64,000 bases of DNA from Pseudoalteromonas aliena SW19 (lineage in GTDB: Bacteria > Pseudomonadota > Gammaproteobacteria > Enterobacterales > Alteromonadaceae). The notes beneath the pieces are model-generated. The model saw only the letters and a list, made by a program, of their open reading frames with translations. It made no database searches and was not told the DNA's origin. This document shows positions 43,656 to 53,580 of this stretch, piece after piece (positions within the stretch are counted from its first letter, which is position 1; every line of letters begins with the position of its first letter). The stretch lies in NCBI RefSeq assembly GCF_014905615.1, contig NZ_AQGU01000018.1, positions 1-64,000 of the forward strand, given 5' to 3'. The translations under genes were made by a program, and so were the position numbers.

Positions 43656-44369
43656 ATGTCAGCGCTTTCTCAATTAAATATAATTCAGGTTAATGGTTTA
43701 TCTAAAATAGTCTCTACCTTTGAAGGTGAGCTGCCCATCCTCAGCGACATCAGCTTTAATGTCAAGCATGGTGAGTCTGTTGCTATTGTTGGTACGTCGG
43801 GCTCTGGTAAATCTACGTTACTCAGTTTATTAGCAGGGCTGGATATTGCCAGCAGCGGAGAGGTGTTTTTAGACGGCGAGCCATTGCACAATTTAGATGA
43901 AGAAGAACGTGCTGCACTGCGCGCGGCTAAAATTGGATTTGTGTTTCAATCGTTTATGTTAGTACAAAGCTTAACGGCACTTGAAAACGTGATGCTACCA
44001 GCAGAGCTTGCTGGTGAAAGTGATGCAAAAGAGCAAGCAATTGCATTACTTGAAAAAGTAGGCTTGAGCCATCGTATTGATCATTACCCGTCGCAGCTCT
44101 CTGGCGGTGAGCAACAACGTGTTGCTATTGCGCGAGCATTTATTGGTACACCTAAAATATTGTTTGCTGATGAGCCTTCGGCTAACTTAGACAGCAAAAA
44201 CGGTAAAATGATTGAATCCTTATTATTTGATTTAAATACGCAACACGGCACCACGCTTATTTTGGTGACTCACGATGAAGGGCTTGCACAAAAATGTGAG
44301 CACATTATTCAAATAGAAGCGGGTTTACTGGTAAAAAGCCAAGTAGAGGACGTTGCTAATGTGGGTTAA
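43656..44369 (+). CDS. ybbA: ABC transporter ATP-binding protein YbbA
   Basis: A 237-residue ABC ATPase of the LolD/MacB group. Walker A is GTSGSGKS, the Q-loop is VFQSFML, the signature is LSGGEQQRVAIARAF, Walker B is LFADEPSANLD, and the H-switch is LVTHDEGLA. With YbbP it forms a complex of the type that works on extracytoplasmic lipid or hydrophobic substrates. An ATG at 43647 is also possible but would overlap the tesA start. Its end overlaps ybbP by 11 bases. Confidence 0.9.
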   Translation: MSALSQLNIIQVNGLSKIVSTFEGELPILSDISFNVKHGESVAIVGTSGSGKSTLLSLLAGLDIASSGEVFLDGEPLHNLDEEERAALRAAKIGFVFQSFMLVQSLTALENVMLPAELAGESDAKEQAIALLEKVGLSHRIDHYPSQLSGGEQQRVAIARAFIGTPKILFADEPSANLDSKNGKMIESLLFDLNTQHGTTLILVTHDEGLAQKCEHIIQIEAGLLVKSQVEDVANVG

Positions 44370-46860
44370 GTTAGCGCTTAAATTATTTTCGCGAGAATTT
44401 CGCCGTGGTGAGCTCACGGTCATAAGCGCGGCTATTGCCCTTGCTGTTTTAACTGTGCTTACACTGTCTATGGTTACTGAGCGAATAGGGCAAAGTATTG
44501 CGCAAAAAAGCAGTGCTTTTATTGCAGCAGACCGTGTACTTGCAAGCGATCATGTTCTCGACACCGCTTTTATTACTCAAGCACAAAGCCAAAATTTAAA
44601 AACAGCGCAAATGGTGTATTTCGACACTATGTTGTTTGCCGATGATGAAATGCAGTTTAGCTCAGTAAAAGCGGCATCTAATACGTACCCGCTAAAAGGG
44701 CAGTTAAAAGTTAAAGATACTCTAACCGGCGAAACTAAAGTTGCTAATAGCGGGCCAACGCCAGGTAATGTGTGGCTAAGTGAGTCGGTATTTTACAGTT
44801 TAAATATTGATATAGGCGCGCAAGTAGAACTTGGCGCGGCATTATTTAATGTTTCAAAAGTTATTGTAGAAGAGCCCGATGCGCCATTTAATGTATTTTC
44901 GAGCAGCCGTCGTGTGCTTATTAATATTGACGATGTGGCAAAAACCGAAGTTGTGCAGCCGGGTAGTCGTGTTTATTACCGCCAACTTTATGCAGGTAGT
45001 GAGGCCGACATAAATAGCTTTTACGAGTGGCTTAAACCACAAATGAAAGAAAACCAACAATGGTATGGCGTTAAAGACCGCCAATCACCCATTTCAAACA
45101 GTTTAAATCGGGCAGAGAGCTTTTTATTACTTGCCGGCTTATTGGGCATTATTTTGGCTGCTGTGGCTATAGCCGTTTCAGCAAAGCGTTATTGTGAACG
45201 CCAATACGACCCAGTAGCAATGATGAAAACGCTAGGCGGTAGCCGCTCAATGATCCGCAAAATATACATGCTTCATTTATTGCTTGTGTGTGCAATGTCG
45301 GTAAGTATTGGGTTGTTAATTGGTTATGGCTTGCAAGAAATAGCAACAAGTTACTTATCAAAAAGTATGGGCACAGAGTTACCCTTAGGTGGCTTTAAAC
45401 CTTGGCTGGTGGCTATAAGTACTGGCGTAATTTGTGCCGTTATGTTTTCTATCAAACCGTTATTTGATTTATTCGATATTCCACCGCTCAGAGTGCTGCG
45501 TCGTAACTTAGGCGACAAGTTAGCAGTGAGTCGTGTGCATTTAGGCATGAGTGCGCTAACCGTGTTTTTATTGATGTGGTTATTTAGTAACAACATGAAA
45601 ATAACGCTTATTTTGTTTATCTCCACACTTGCGCTAATTGGTGTGCTGTTTTTAGTATCTAAATTAATATTTGGTGGTGGTCGAAAATTAGGATTAAAGC
45701 CAGGTAACAGTTGGTCGCTTGCAATTGCGTCTATTCAAAAGCGTGCAAATGTGAACGCGGTACAGTTAATTAGTTTTTCGTTAGCGATTAAATTACTGCT
45801 GTTTTTAGTGGTACTTAAAAACGATATGATAGCTGATTGGCAATCGCAACTCCCTGCCGATGCCCCTAATGCATTTTTAGTTAATATTACGCAAAATGAG
45901 CTTAGGCCAATTAATGAGTATTTAGCACAAAAAGACATTCAGGTCTCAGAGTTTTATCCTACTATTCGTGGGCGCGTAAATGCGGTAAACGGCGAGTTGG
46001 TAGCGCGTTCTGTATCGCTGCAAGACAACGAGAAAAAAGACGAAGAAGCACGTGCTGGTATTGGCCGCGAGCTAAACCTCACATGGCTTAAAAATGTACC
46101 AGACCAAAACGAAGTAACACAAGGCACGTGGTTTGGCGAGAATGCGATGGCTGAAGCTTCAGTAGAGGAGTCGATGCTTGAGCGTTTAGATGTTGAGATA
46201 GGCGATACGCTTACATTTTTAATTGGTGCGCAGTCGTTCGATGCTAAAATCACCAGTGTGCGCAAAGTTAATTGGGCCACGCTTAAACCCAACTTTTTTA
46301 TTATTTTAAGCCCCGATGTACTTGCAGATTTTCCAGCAACGTATATTTCGTCGGTGCGTATAAACCCAGATCAAAAACGTGATTTTAGCCAGTTATTGCG
46401 TACTTATCCTACTATTACAGCGATTGATATTGATAACTTTGTTAAGCAAATACAAACAACTATTTCGCAAGTATCACTCGCCATTGGTTTTGTACTTGCA
46501 ATTGTAGTGCTGTGCGGCGCGCTTGTACTTATATCGCAAGTTCAAGCTAGTTTAGGTGAGCGTATGCAAGAAATTGTAATACTCAGAACACTTGGCGCTA
46601 AAAGCCGGTTAATTAAAAACGCGACCTTGTATGAGTTTTTATTACTAGGCGGTTTAGCCGGTTTAGTTGCGGCATTTTTTAGCGACATAGCGCTTTTAAT
46701 TGTACAGCAACAAATGTTCGATTTAGCAGGTAAGTTACATCCGCATATATGGATTATTGGGCCGGTAGCTGGCGGCGTATTTGTAGCGGGTTTAGGCTAT
46801 TTAATGATTGCCCGAACACTCAAACAAAACACCCAAGGACTAGTGCGCGCCCTAGGGTAA
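44359..46860 (+). CDS. ybbP: ABC transporter permease YbbP
   Basis: An 833-residue FtsX/MacB-type permease. A first membrane helix is at about 15-40, then a large periplasmic domain, three helices near 255-375, a second set of helices after 400, another periplasmic domain, and a final trio near 700-825. The 8-10 helix architecture is that of YbbP. It is co-translated with YbbA. Known partners include TesA, whose divergent gene adjoins. The transported substrate is unknown. The ATG at 44359 is preferred over the TTG at 44353. Confidence 0.9.
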   Translation: MWVKLALKLFSREFRRGELTVISAAIALAVLTVLTLSMVTERIGQSIAQKSSAFIAADRVLASDHVLDTAFITQAQSQNLKTAQMVYFDTMLFADDEMQFSSVKAASNTYPLKGQLKVKDTLTGETKVANSGPTPGNVWLSESVFYSLNIDIGAQVELGAALFNVSKVIVEEPDAPFNVFSSSRRVLINIDDVAKTEVVQPGSRVYYRQLYAGSEADINSFYEWLKPQMKENQQWYGVKDRQSPISNSLNRAESFLLLAGLLGIILAAVAIAVSAKRYCERQYDPVAMMKTLGGSRSMIRKIYMLHLLLVCAMSVSIGLLIGYGLQEIATSYLSKSMGTELPLGGFKPWLVAISTGVICAVMFSIKPLFDLFDIPPLRVLRRNLGDKLAVSRVHLGMSALTVFLLMWLFSNNMKITLILFISTLALIGVLFLVSKLIFGGGRKLGLKPGNSWSLAIASIQKRANVNAVQLISFSLAIKLLLFLVVLKNDMIADWQSQLPADAPNAFLVNITQNELRPINEYLAQKDIQVSEFYPTIRGRVNAVNGELVARSVSLQDNEKKDEEARAGIGRELNLTWLKNVPDQNEVTQGTWFGENAMAEASVEESMLERLDVEIGDTLTFLIGAQSFDAKITSVRKVNWATLKPNFFIILSPDVLADFPATYISSVRINPDQKRDFSQLLRTYPTITAIDIDNFVKQIQTTISQVSLAIGFVLAIVVLCGALVLISQVQASLGERMQEIVILRTLGAKSRLIKNATLYEFLLLGGLAGLVAAFFSDIALLIVQQQMFDLAGKLHPHIWIIGPVAGGVFVAGLGYLMIARTLKQNTQGLVRALG

Positions 46861-46882
46861 ACTTAAACTAACATGCTCTTTC

Positions 46883-46912
46883 AAATGCCCACCTAACACG
46901 TGGGCATTTTTG
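46883..46912 (+). terminator. Rho-independent terminator after ybbP
   Basis: AAATGCCCA and TGGGCATTT form the stem around a loop of about nine bases, followed by T-rich sequence. Confidence 0.85.
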
Positions 46913-46989
46913 TTTTCTTTGTACTGGTAATTTATACAGTGCTCTGGCATTATTAGCGTAATTTAAAAATAATAACAATGGAGCGCTGT

Positions 46990-47514
46990 TTGGCCATTAT
47001 TTTAGGGATCGATCCTGGTTCACGTTTGACTGGGTATGGCGTTGTTGCCCACCAAGGCTCTAAATTTACATACTTAGGGAGTGGCTGTATTAAGTTAGCC
47101 GATCATCCTTTTCCGGTTAGGCTTAAAATGATCTACCAAGGCATAACACAGCTTATTGAACAGTTTTCGCCAGAAACCTTTGCCATTGAAAAAGTATTTA
47201 TGGCGCACAACCCCGATTCAGCTTTAAAACTAGGCCAAGCTAGAGGCGCCGCGATTGTGGGGGCTGCAATGGCGGATTTACCTGTATTTGAATATTCAGC
47301 TAGGCAAATTAAGCAAGCGGTAGTCGGTAACGGTGGCGCTGATAAAACACAAGTGCAACACATGGTAAAAAACATTTTAAAACTACCCGGTACGCCACAG
47401 GCCGATGCAGCTGATGCACTCGCTATTGCGATTTGCCACGCCCACTCAGAACAAAATTTAATTAAACTAGCGGGTAGCGCAAGCAAAACTGTTAGAGGAC
47501 GTTTAAGGAAATAA
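46990..47514 (+). CDS. ruvC: Holliday junction endonuclease RuvC
   Basis: A 174-residue resolvase. [14 protein letters not shown] (catalytic Asp at residue 8), [10 protein letters not shown] (catalytic Glu) and the C-terminal [13 protein letters not shown] (catalytic Asp pair) are the active-site regions. Start choice: most RuvC proteins begin with [10 protein letters not shown]. The TTG at 46990 gives exactly this, with GGAG at a good distance, while the ATG at 46978 overlaps that ribosome-binding site and has none of its own. It is first in the ruvCAB operon. Confidence 0.93.
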   Translation: MAIILGIDPGSRLTGYGVVAHQGSKFTYLGSGCIKLADHPFPVRLKMIYQGITQLIEQFSPETFAIEKVFMAHNPDSALKLGQARGAAIVGAAMADLPVFEYSARQIKQAVVGNGGADKTQVQHMVKNILKLPGTPQADAADALAIAICHAHSEQNLIKLAGSASKTVRGRLRK

Positions 47515-47516
47515 CT

Positions 47517-48134
47517 ATGATAGGCCGCTTAAATGGTATTTTAGTCGAAAAACAGCCACCAGAAATATTACTTGAAGTAAGTGGTGTCGGTTACGAAGTA
47601 CAAATGCCAATGACCTGTTTTTACGATTTACCAAAAATTGGTGAAAACGCGATTGTTTATACGCACTTTGTAGTACGTGAAGATGCTCAACTGTTATTTG
47701 GTTTTAATAATAAAGTTGAGCGTGCCTTGTTTAGAGAACTCTTAAAAGCGAATGGGGTAGGGCCAAAACTTGGTTTAGCTATTTTATCGGGCATGTCGGC
47801 AAAGCAATTTGTAAGCTGTGTAAATAACGAAGACTCAACATCGCTTGTTAAATTACCCGGTGTAGGTAAAAAAACGGCCGAGCGTTTAGTACTCGAAATG
47901 AAAGACAGGCTAAAAGATTGGGGTAATGATTTATTTACGCCATTTAGCGACAGCGCAGTAATAGAACCAATGAGCGATGCGACAATTGCTAATAATGCCG
48001 CCGATGATGCCGTATCGGCACTGCTTGCGTTAGGTTATAAATTGCCACAAGCTCAAAAAGCCGTAAAATCGATAAGTAAACCCGATATGTCTACAGAGGT
48101 TCTTATTAGAGAATCTTTAAAATCTATGTTGTGA
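47517..48134 (+). CDS. ruvA: Holliday junction branch migration protein RuvA
   Basis: A 205-residue junction-binding subunit that loads RuvB. An N-terminal OB fold ([21 protein letters not shown]), the helix-hairpin-helix pairs ([32 protein letters not shown]), and the C-terminal domain that contacts RuvB ([19 protein letters not shown]) are all visible. It starts two bases after the ruvC stop codon. Confidence 0.96.
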   Translation: MIGRLNGILVEKQPPEILLEVSGVGYEVQMPMTCFYDLPKIGENAIVYTHFVVREDAQLLFGFNNKVERALFRELLKANGVGPKLGLAILSGMSAKQFVSCVNNEDSTSLVKLPGVGKKTAERLVLEMKDRLKDWGNDLFTPFSDSAVIEPMSDATIANNAADDAVSALLALGYKLPQAQKAVKSISKPDMSTEVLIRESLKSML

Positions 48135-48141
48135 GTAACCC

Positions 48142-49149
48142 ATGATTGAAGCGGATCGCTTAATTGACGCGACTGAAAAAACAAATGAAGATTCTATAGA
48201 TCGTGCAATAAGGCCAAAACTTTTAGCCGACTACAGAGGTCAGCCTCATGTTAAGCAGCAAATGGAAATTTTTATTGAAGCTGCTCGCACCCGTGGTGAA
48301 GCGCTCGATCATTTATTGATATTTGGCCCACCGGGCTTGGGTAAAACCACGCTTGCAAACATTGTCGCCAACGAATTACACGTAAGCATTAAAACAACAT
48401 CCGGCCCAGTACTTGAAAAAGCAGGCGATTTAGCTGCGCTGCTCACTAATTTAGAAGAAGGCGATGTACTGTTTATTGATGAAATACACAGGCTCAGCCC
48501 GCAAGTTGAAGAAATACTTTATCCCGCAATGGAAGACTACCAGCTTGATATAATGATTGGTGAAGGCCCTGCTGCGCGCTCTATTAAATTAGACTTACCT
48601 GCATTTACACTTATTGGTGCCACTACGCGAGCAGGCTCGCTCACATCGCCACTGCGTGACCGTTTTGGTATTGTACAGCGACTAGAGTTTTACTCAGTAG
48701 AAGATTTATCGCACATAGTAGGGCGCTCAGCACATTATCTTGATTTAGAAATGTGTGATGATGGCGCAACTGAAATTGCTCAGCGATCGCGTGGCACACC
48801 ACGTATTGCAAACCGCTTACTACGGCGCGTACGCGATTACACACAAGTAAAATCTGATGGCACAGTAAACGCCGAAGTAGCAAAGCAAGCGCTTGATATG
48901 ATTGATGTAGATAAAAGTGGCTTTGATTATATGGACCGTAAATATTTACTCGCCATAATCGAAAAATTTATGGGCGGCCCTGTAGGGCTTGACAATGTAG
49001 CGGCTGCTATTGGTGAAGAGCGCGAAACAATAGAAGATGTAATAGAGCCATTTTTAATCCAACAAGGGTTTATTCAGCGTACTCCGCGTGGGCGCATAGT
49101 GTCTGACAGTGCATACCATCACTTTGGTTTACTTCCTAAAAAAGACTAA
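48142..49149 (+). CDS. ruvB: Holliday junction helicase RuvB
   Basis: A 335-residue AAA+ motor for branch migration. [21 protein letters not shown] starts the conserved part, Walker A is GPPGLGKTT, Walker B is [12 protein letters not shown], sensor 1 is ATTRAGSL, and arginine-finger and sensor 2 regions are seen in [10 protein letters not shown] and [16 protein letters not shown]. The C-terminal winged helix ends HFGLLPKKD. It is the last gene of ruvCAB. Confidence 0.97.
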   Translation: MIEADRLIDATEKTNEDSIDRAIRPKLLADYRGQPHVKQQMEIFIEAARTRGEALDHLLIFGPPGLGKTTLANIVANELHVSIKTTSGPVLEKAGDLAALLTNLEEGDVLFIDEIHRLSPQVEEILYPAMEDYQLDIMIGEGPAARSIKLDLPAFTLIGATTRAGSLTSPLRDRFGIVQRLEFYSVEDLSHIVGRSAHYLDLEMCDDGATEIAQRSRGTPRIANRLLRRVRDYTQVKSDGTVNAEVAKQALDMIDVDKSGFDYMDRKYLLAIIEKFMGGPVGLDNVAAAIGEERETIEDVIEPFLIQQGFIQRTPRGRIVSDSAYHHFGLLPKKD

Positions 49150-49159
49150 CTCTATATAG

Positions 49160-49185
49160 CTTGCTGTGCTTTATTGTGCAGCAAG
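49160..49185 (+). terminator. Weak terminator after ruvB
   Basis: CTTGCTG and CAGCAAG form a 7-bp stem with a longer loop, shortly after the ruvB stop. The following T content is low. Confidence 0.45.
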
Positions 49186-49214
49186 TCATTGCTTTATTAT
49201 CCCTCTCTTTCAAA

Positions 49215-49409
49215 ATACCGATGCGTTAATAGTCAACTGATAATTCACAGGACGTTAAGATTTGCGAAGGTATGCTGCGTGGCGTTTAGATAACTCACTA
49301 AGTACGTTAAAAATTATCTAGATAGAACAACTATGTATCATAATTTTAGCCTTGCTATTGAACTATTTTTTGTTTCTAGAATAGATCACTAATTTAATGC
49401 AATTGGTAT
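49215..49409. repeat. TTGGTAT-ended repeat, copy 4
   Basis: It begins ATACCGATG and ends AATTGGTAT. The interior has ACGTTAAAAATTATCT and TAGAACAA, then AGATCACTAATTTAATGC, shared with the copies at 6481-6616 and 30086-30211. It fills the start of the long gap between ruvB and tolQ. Confidence 0.55.
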
Positions 49410-49447
49410 TAGTTTACGAATGTATCAGGTAACGCGGTAAATGATAG

Positions 49448-49479
49448 GCAAAAAAAAGCCCGCAAAAAATGCGGGCAAA
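49448..49479 (-). terminator. Orphan terminator on the minus strand
   Basis: GCCCGC-AAAAAAT-GCGGGC is preceded by seven A on the plus strand, so on the minus strand the stem is followed by seven T. No minus-strand gene lies to its right before tolQ. It may end a small RNA transcribed leftward from somewhere in 49480-49750, or be a relic. Confidence 0.6.
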
Positions 49480-50124
49480 CAACAAGTTGAAGGAAGTAAT
49501 CTTTGGGAACTACGTTTTATAAATTAAGGTTTTATCCAAAAAAATAAAACAATGTAATACGATAAAATCATATTACTAAGAACTTTGCGTAATGAAACAA
49601 TATCACTTAGTGCACCAGCTCGGTATGCAGTAATAGTACGCAATATCGACTATAAGTTCAAACTAGAAAATTTACATTTTCACATTAGAAAAAATAATCC
49701 GAGTGTATTTTTTGCTGCTTAGTCATTGTTTGTTAATTGGTCATTGGGTTTGTAAGTTTATGAAAAATAAGCTTTGTAGATGTTTTTATTGTTTTTTGTA
49801 GTATTAGTTTTACTATTACGTAAAGGTAATTTAAAGATGCTTTTGAGTGTTTATGCACGTATTTTGAATAAATGCTCTAATTTATGAAGTTTGTTGATAT
49901 ATTTAATCATCTTTAATGCAATATATTAAATTGTAAATGGTGTGTTTATTGACTTGGGTTGGATAAATCATATACGAAGGTTATTTTTAACGTTTTTTGT
50001 TGGTTATTCATAGCAATATGATTGTCAGTATGAAATGGACTATATACACTAGTTGCAACTTTTGACTGCACAGGCAGTCATATTTATAGAATTTTCTTAT
50101 TTTGATACTATTTAGGAGTTTAAC
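49480..50124. other. Non-coding region upstream of tolQ
   Basis: About 650 AT-rich bases without a convincing coding frame. The ybgC gene, which precedes tolQ in many Gammaproteobacteria, is not here. On the minus strand, TTGAAC followed after 17 bases by TACTAT (around 49660-49630) could be a weak promoter for a transcript ending at the terminator at 49448-49479. The tolQ promoter should lie near 50040-50100. Confidence 0.4.
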
Positions 50125-50829
50125 GTGGGATCAGGGCTTAATTTTTTAGATCTAATTTTAGAAGCCAGTTTGCTTGTTCAACTAGTCATGTTAGGGCTCG
50201 TTGCTATGTCTGTCATGTCTTGGGCAATTATTTTTCAACGTAAAAAAGCAATATCGGATGCTTTGGCAAATACTAAAAAGTTTGAGCAAAAATTTTGGTC
50301 AGGTATTGATTTAAGTAAGTTATACAACGAAATATCGTCACGCAGTGGTCAATCTCAAGGTATTGAAGCGTTGTTTACCGCCGGTTTTAAAGAGTTTGCG
50401 CGTCATAAAAAGAATACTTTTCAAAGTGCGGGCATTGTTATGGAAGGCACACACCGCTCAATGCGTGTTGCGCTTTCTCGTGAAATAGAAAAAACTGAGT
50501 CAAGTCTTTCATTTTTAGCAACAGTTGGTTCAATTAGCCCGTATATAGGCTTATTTGGCACCGTGTGGGGTATTATGAATGCCTTTATTGCGCTAGGTGA
50601 AGTTAAACAAGCAACCTTACAAATGGTCGCGCCAGGTATTGCAGAAGCACTTATTGCAACAGCGATGGGCTTATTTGCCGCGATCCCAGCTGTTATCGCC
50701 TATAACCGTTTTTCCAATAAAATCGAAAAACTGGAATCGCATTATATTAACTTTATGGAAGAATTTGCGAATATCTTGCATCGTCAAGCAGCTACTCAAA
50801 TAGAGGCCCAAGCGAATGTATCAGCGTAA
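50125..50829 (+). CDS. tolQ: Tol-Pal system protein TolQ
   Basis: A 234-residue inner-membrane proton-channel subunit of the ExbB/MotA family. Membrane helices lie at about 15-35, 135-155 and 170-192, the latter two around GSISPYIGLFGTVWGIM and APGIAEALIATAMGLFAAIPAV, the conserved pore region. With TolR it uses the proton motive force to drive TolA. The start is GTG, preceded by TAGGAG. It overlaps tolR by 14 bases. Confidence 0.95.
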   Translation: MGSGLNFLDLILEASLLVQLVMLGLVAMSVMSWAIIFQRKKAISDALANTKKFEQKFWSGIDLSKLYNEISSRSGQSQGIEALFTAGFKEFARHKKNTFQSAGIVMEGTHRSMRVALSREIEKTESSLSFLATVGSISPYIGLFGTVWGIMNAFIALGEVKQATLQMVAPGIAEALIATAMGLFAAIPAVIAYNRFSNKIEKLESHYINFMEEFANILHRQAATQIEAQANVSA

Positions 50830-51247
50830 AAAGCGCCGTCCGGTCGCAGAAATTAATGTAGTACCTTACATTGATGTAATGTTGGTACTACTTATTATAT
50901 TTATGGCTACAGCACCGCTTATTACACATGGTGTAAAAGTCGATTTACCAAAAATGGAAGAGTCCGATTTAGTTGATACTAAAGATACCCCACCCATAAT
51001 TGCCTCTATTGATGCGCAAGGTAAATACTATGTAAGTGTAGGTACAGATCCAGAAGAGCCTATGGAAGCACTCGATGTAGCCGCAGTTATAAAGTTACAA
51101 CTAATGAAAAACCCTGACGTACCAGTAATGATAAAAGGTTCGGGCAAGGTGTCGTATCAAGAAGTGTTGTTGCTAATGGATTTTTTGAAAAATGCAGGCG
51201 TACCATCAGTAGGGTTAATGACCGAATCCTTCGAGGGGACAAAGTAG
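50816..51247 (+). CDS. tolR: Tol-Pal system protein TolR
   Basis: A 143-residue ExbD-family protein with one N-terminal membrane helix holding the proton-carrying aspartate (INVVPYIDVMLVLLIIFMA) and a periplasmic domain. The fold and length match TolR. The start lies within the end of tolQ, so translation is coupled. Confidence 0.95.
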   Translation: MYQRKKRRPVAEINVVPYIDVMLVLLIIFMATAPLITHGVKVDLPKMEESDLVDTKDTPPIIASIDAQGKYYVSVGTDPEEPMEALDVAAVIKLQLMKNPDVPVMIKGSGKVSYQEVLLLMDFLKNAGVPSVGLMTESFEGTK

Positions 51248-51251
51248 CCGT

Positions 51252-52178
51252 ATGAATAGTTCATTAATAAAGTCGGTAGTACTTCATTTAGGTATTGGTG
51301 GTTTTTTGTATGCATCTGCAAACATTCATCCATCAGCACCTAAAGTTATGGAGGTAACGCTTAATTCGGCTATTCCAACTGCAGATAAAGCGGTATCGGC
51401 TGTGACCGTCGATCAGAAAATGGTTGAGCAAAAGATAGCCGAGCTGCAGAAAAAAGAAAAAGATAAAAAACAGGCCGAAGATAAACGCATTCGCGATTTA
51501 GAACGCAGAGCAGCAAACGCGCGTAAGCAGCGCGAATCTGAAGCCCGTAGCATTAAAAAGCTAGAGCAAGAGCGCAAAGCAAAAGAGAAAGAAACCGCAG
51601 AAGCGCAAGCCCAAGCAAAAAAAGCACGTGCTATTGAGCAAAAGGAACGCGCTAAAGCAAAGCAAGCCGAAAAACAAAAGGAAGAAGCTGAAAACGCTGC
51701 AAAAGCGGCAGCCCAAAGACGTAAAACCGAAGAAGATGCACTAAAAAAAGCAGAAGCAGAGCGTGAAAAACGCGAGCTAGAAGCTAAAGAGCGTGCAGCC
51801 GAGGCCGAACGTAAACGTCAGCAAGCGTTGCAAGAGCAGATATTACAAGAGCAACTTGCTAAAGAGCAGGCAGCGCGTAATAAAATACGCCAGCAACAAG
51901 TCGTCGGTGAAGTAGATAAATACCGTGCTTTAATTATGGCGCGTATCCAACAAAACTTACTGATTGATGAAAAAATGAAAAATCAACAGTGTAGAGTTAA
52001 CATTCGCTTAGGCTTTAATGGTTTAGTTACACAAGTTAAATCGTTAGGCGGCGATAAATTAGTGTGCGAAGCGACGTTGAGAGCAGTGCGAATGGCAGAC
52101 ACGCTACCTGTTTCTAAAGATAAAGATGTATTCGATAAACTCAAGAATATTAATTTAACAATCAAGCCAGAGTTTTAA
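51252..52178 (+). CDS. tolA: Tol-Pal system protein TolA
   Basis: A 308-residue protein that spans the periplasm. A membrane anchor lies at about 8-25, then a long Ala/Lys/Glu-rich helical region (about 55-220, for example KKEKDKKQAEDKRIRDLE), and a C-terminal globular domain with two cysteines (QQCRVNIRLG, KLVCEATLRAV) that contacts TolB or Pal. It transmits TolQR energy to the outer membrane. The helical region is moderate in length compared with E. coli TolA. Confidence 0.93.
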   Translation: MNSSLIKSVVLHLGIGGFLYASANIHPSAPKVMEVTLNSAIPTADKAVSAVTVDQKMVEQKIAELQKKEKDKKQAEDKRIRDLERRAANARKQRESEARSIKKLEQERKAKEKETAEAQAQAKKARAIEQKERAKAKQAEKQKEEAENAAKAAAQRRKTEEDALKKAEAEREKRELEAKERAAEAERKRQQALQEQILQEQLAKEQAARNKIRQQQVVGEVDKYRALIMARIQQNLLIDEKMKNQQCRVNIRLGFNGLVTQVKSLGGDKLVCEATLRAVRMADTLPVSKDKDVFDKLKNINLTIKPEF

Positions 52179-52187
52179 AGGGATGAT

Positions 52188-53546
52188 ATGTTCAACAAAG
52201 TAAAAATAGCCTGTTTAGTTTTATTATTGGGGTTTCAGAGTATTGCACATGCAGCGCTTGAAATTGTAATTACAGAAGGGGTTGATGGTGCAAGGCCTAT
52301 TGCAATAGTACCGTTTAAATACAGAGGAATTGGCCCTATACCCCAAGAGTTAAATAGTGTTATTGCTGCCGATTTAATGCGCAGCGGTAAATTTAAGCCT
52401 GTTAACGTTGCGCAAATGCCGCAGCAACCGAGCAAAGACAGTGAAATTGATTATGCATCATGGGTTAATAAAGGCGTTGAGGCAGTGCTTGTTGGTGAAG
52501 TTGAACAACAAACTGATGGGCGATACCTAGTTCGTTATGAGTTAGTTGATGTAATACGTGGTCAAATAACCGGTGGCAACACGCAAATGATGAGCAATGG
52601 TAAGTTAGTTAAAAGCCAAAGCCATATTTTAGAAGCGCGTGAAAGTGTAATAGGGGAGAGTGGCTTTCGTCGTTACTCGCACCGCATTAGTGATGTTATT
52701 TACGAAAAGCTAACCGGTGAAAAAGGCGCTTTTTTAACGAAGATAGCATATGTTATTGTGCGCGATACAGATGCTAAGCCTTATCAGCTAGTTGTTGCTG
52801 ACTATGACGGCTTTAATGAACAAGTATTACTTCGCTCAAAAGAGCCACTGATGTCGCCAGCTTGGTCGCCAGATGGCACTAAATTAGCTTATGTGACGTT
52901 TGAAAATCGCCAAAGCCAAATCTATATTCAAGATTTGTACACGGGTAAACGAGAAGTTATTGCTAGTTACCGTGGGATTAATGGCGCACCACAGTTTTCA
53001 CCTGACGGTAAAAAGTTGTTATTGGTATTATCAAAAGACAACGGTGGAGCCACTGAGATTTATTTGTTGGACCTAGCAACACGTAAAGAAACACGACTTA
53101 CGCGTCATCGCAGTATCGATACTGAGCCATCTTGGCACCCAAATAGCCAAGATATAGTATTTACCTCTGAAAGAGGTGGTAATGCTCAGATTTATAAGTT
53201 AAATTTACAAACAGGTAGGTCGCGAAGGTTGACCTTTGACGGCGATATGAACCTAGCGGGTTCTATAACACCTGACGGAAAAGAATTAGTGATGGTAAAC
53301 CGTACTAACGGGCAGTATCATCTTGCTAAGAAAGAGCTGGCTACAGGCGCGTTTCAAGTGTTAACGCGAACACGCCTTGATGAATCTCCGAGCATAGCGC
53401 CAAATGGCTCGATGATTATTTATAGCACGCTCCATAATAATAAACAGGTACTCGCGCTGGTATCGATGGACGGCCGCTTTAAAGCACTGTTACCTGTGCT
53501 AGACGGACAAGTAAAGGCGCCAGCTTGGTCGCCATATTTACAGTAA
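52188..53546 (+). CDS. tolB: Tol-Pal system beta-propeller protein TolB
   Basis: A 452-residue periplasmic protein with a signal peptide to about residue 22 ([10 protein letters not shown]). The N-terminal domain (about 25-165) is followed by a six-bladed propeller with repeated [32 protein letters not shown] and [16 protein letters not shown] motifs. It binds Pal and TolA. Length and order match the family. It starts nine bases after the tolA stop codon. Confidence 0.96.
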   Translation: MFNKVKIACLVLLLGFQSIAHAALEIVITEGVDGARPIAIVPFKYRGIGPIPQELNSVIAADLMRSGKFKPVNVAQMPQQPSKDSEIDYASWVNKGVEAVLVGEVEQQTDGRYLVRYELVDVIRGQITGGNTQMMSNGKLVKSQSHILEARESVIGESGFRRYSHRISDVIYEKLTGEKGAFLTKIAYVIVRDTDAKPYQLVVADYDGFNEQVLLRSKEPLMSPAWSPDGTKLAYVTFENRQSQIYIQDLYTGKREVIASYRGINGAPQFSPDGKKLLLVLSKDNGGATEIYLLDLATRKETRLTRHRSIDTEPSWHPNSQDIVFTSERGGNAQIYKLNLQTGRSRRLTFDGDMNLAGSITPDGKELVMVNRTNGQYHLAKKELATGAFQVLTRTRLDESPSIAPNGSMIIYSTLHNNKQVLALVSMDGRFKALLPVLDGQVKAPAWSPYLQ

Positions 53547-53580
53547 TATTACTGGTTTACTCAAAATAGGAATCAACTCA

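Noticed and set aside
46090..47486. Minus-strand frames opposite ybbP and ruvC
   Set aside because: They lie inside well-supported genes and show Ser/Ala/Pro shadow composition.
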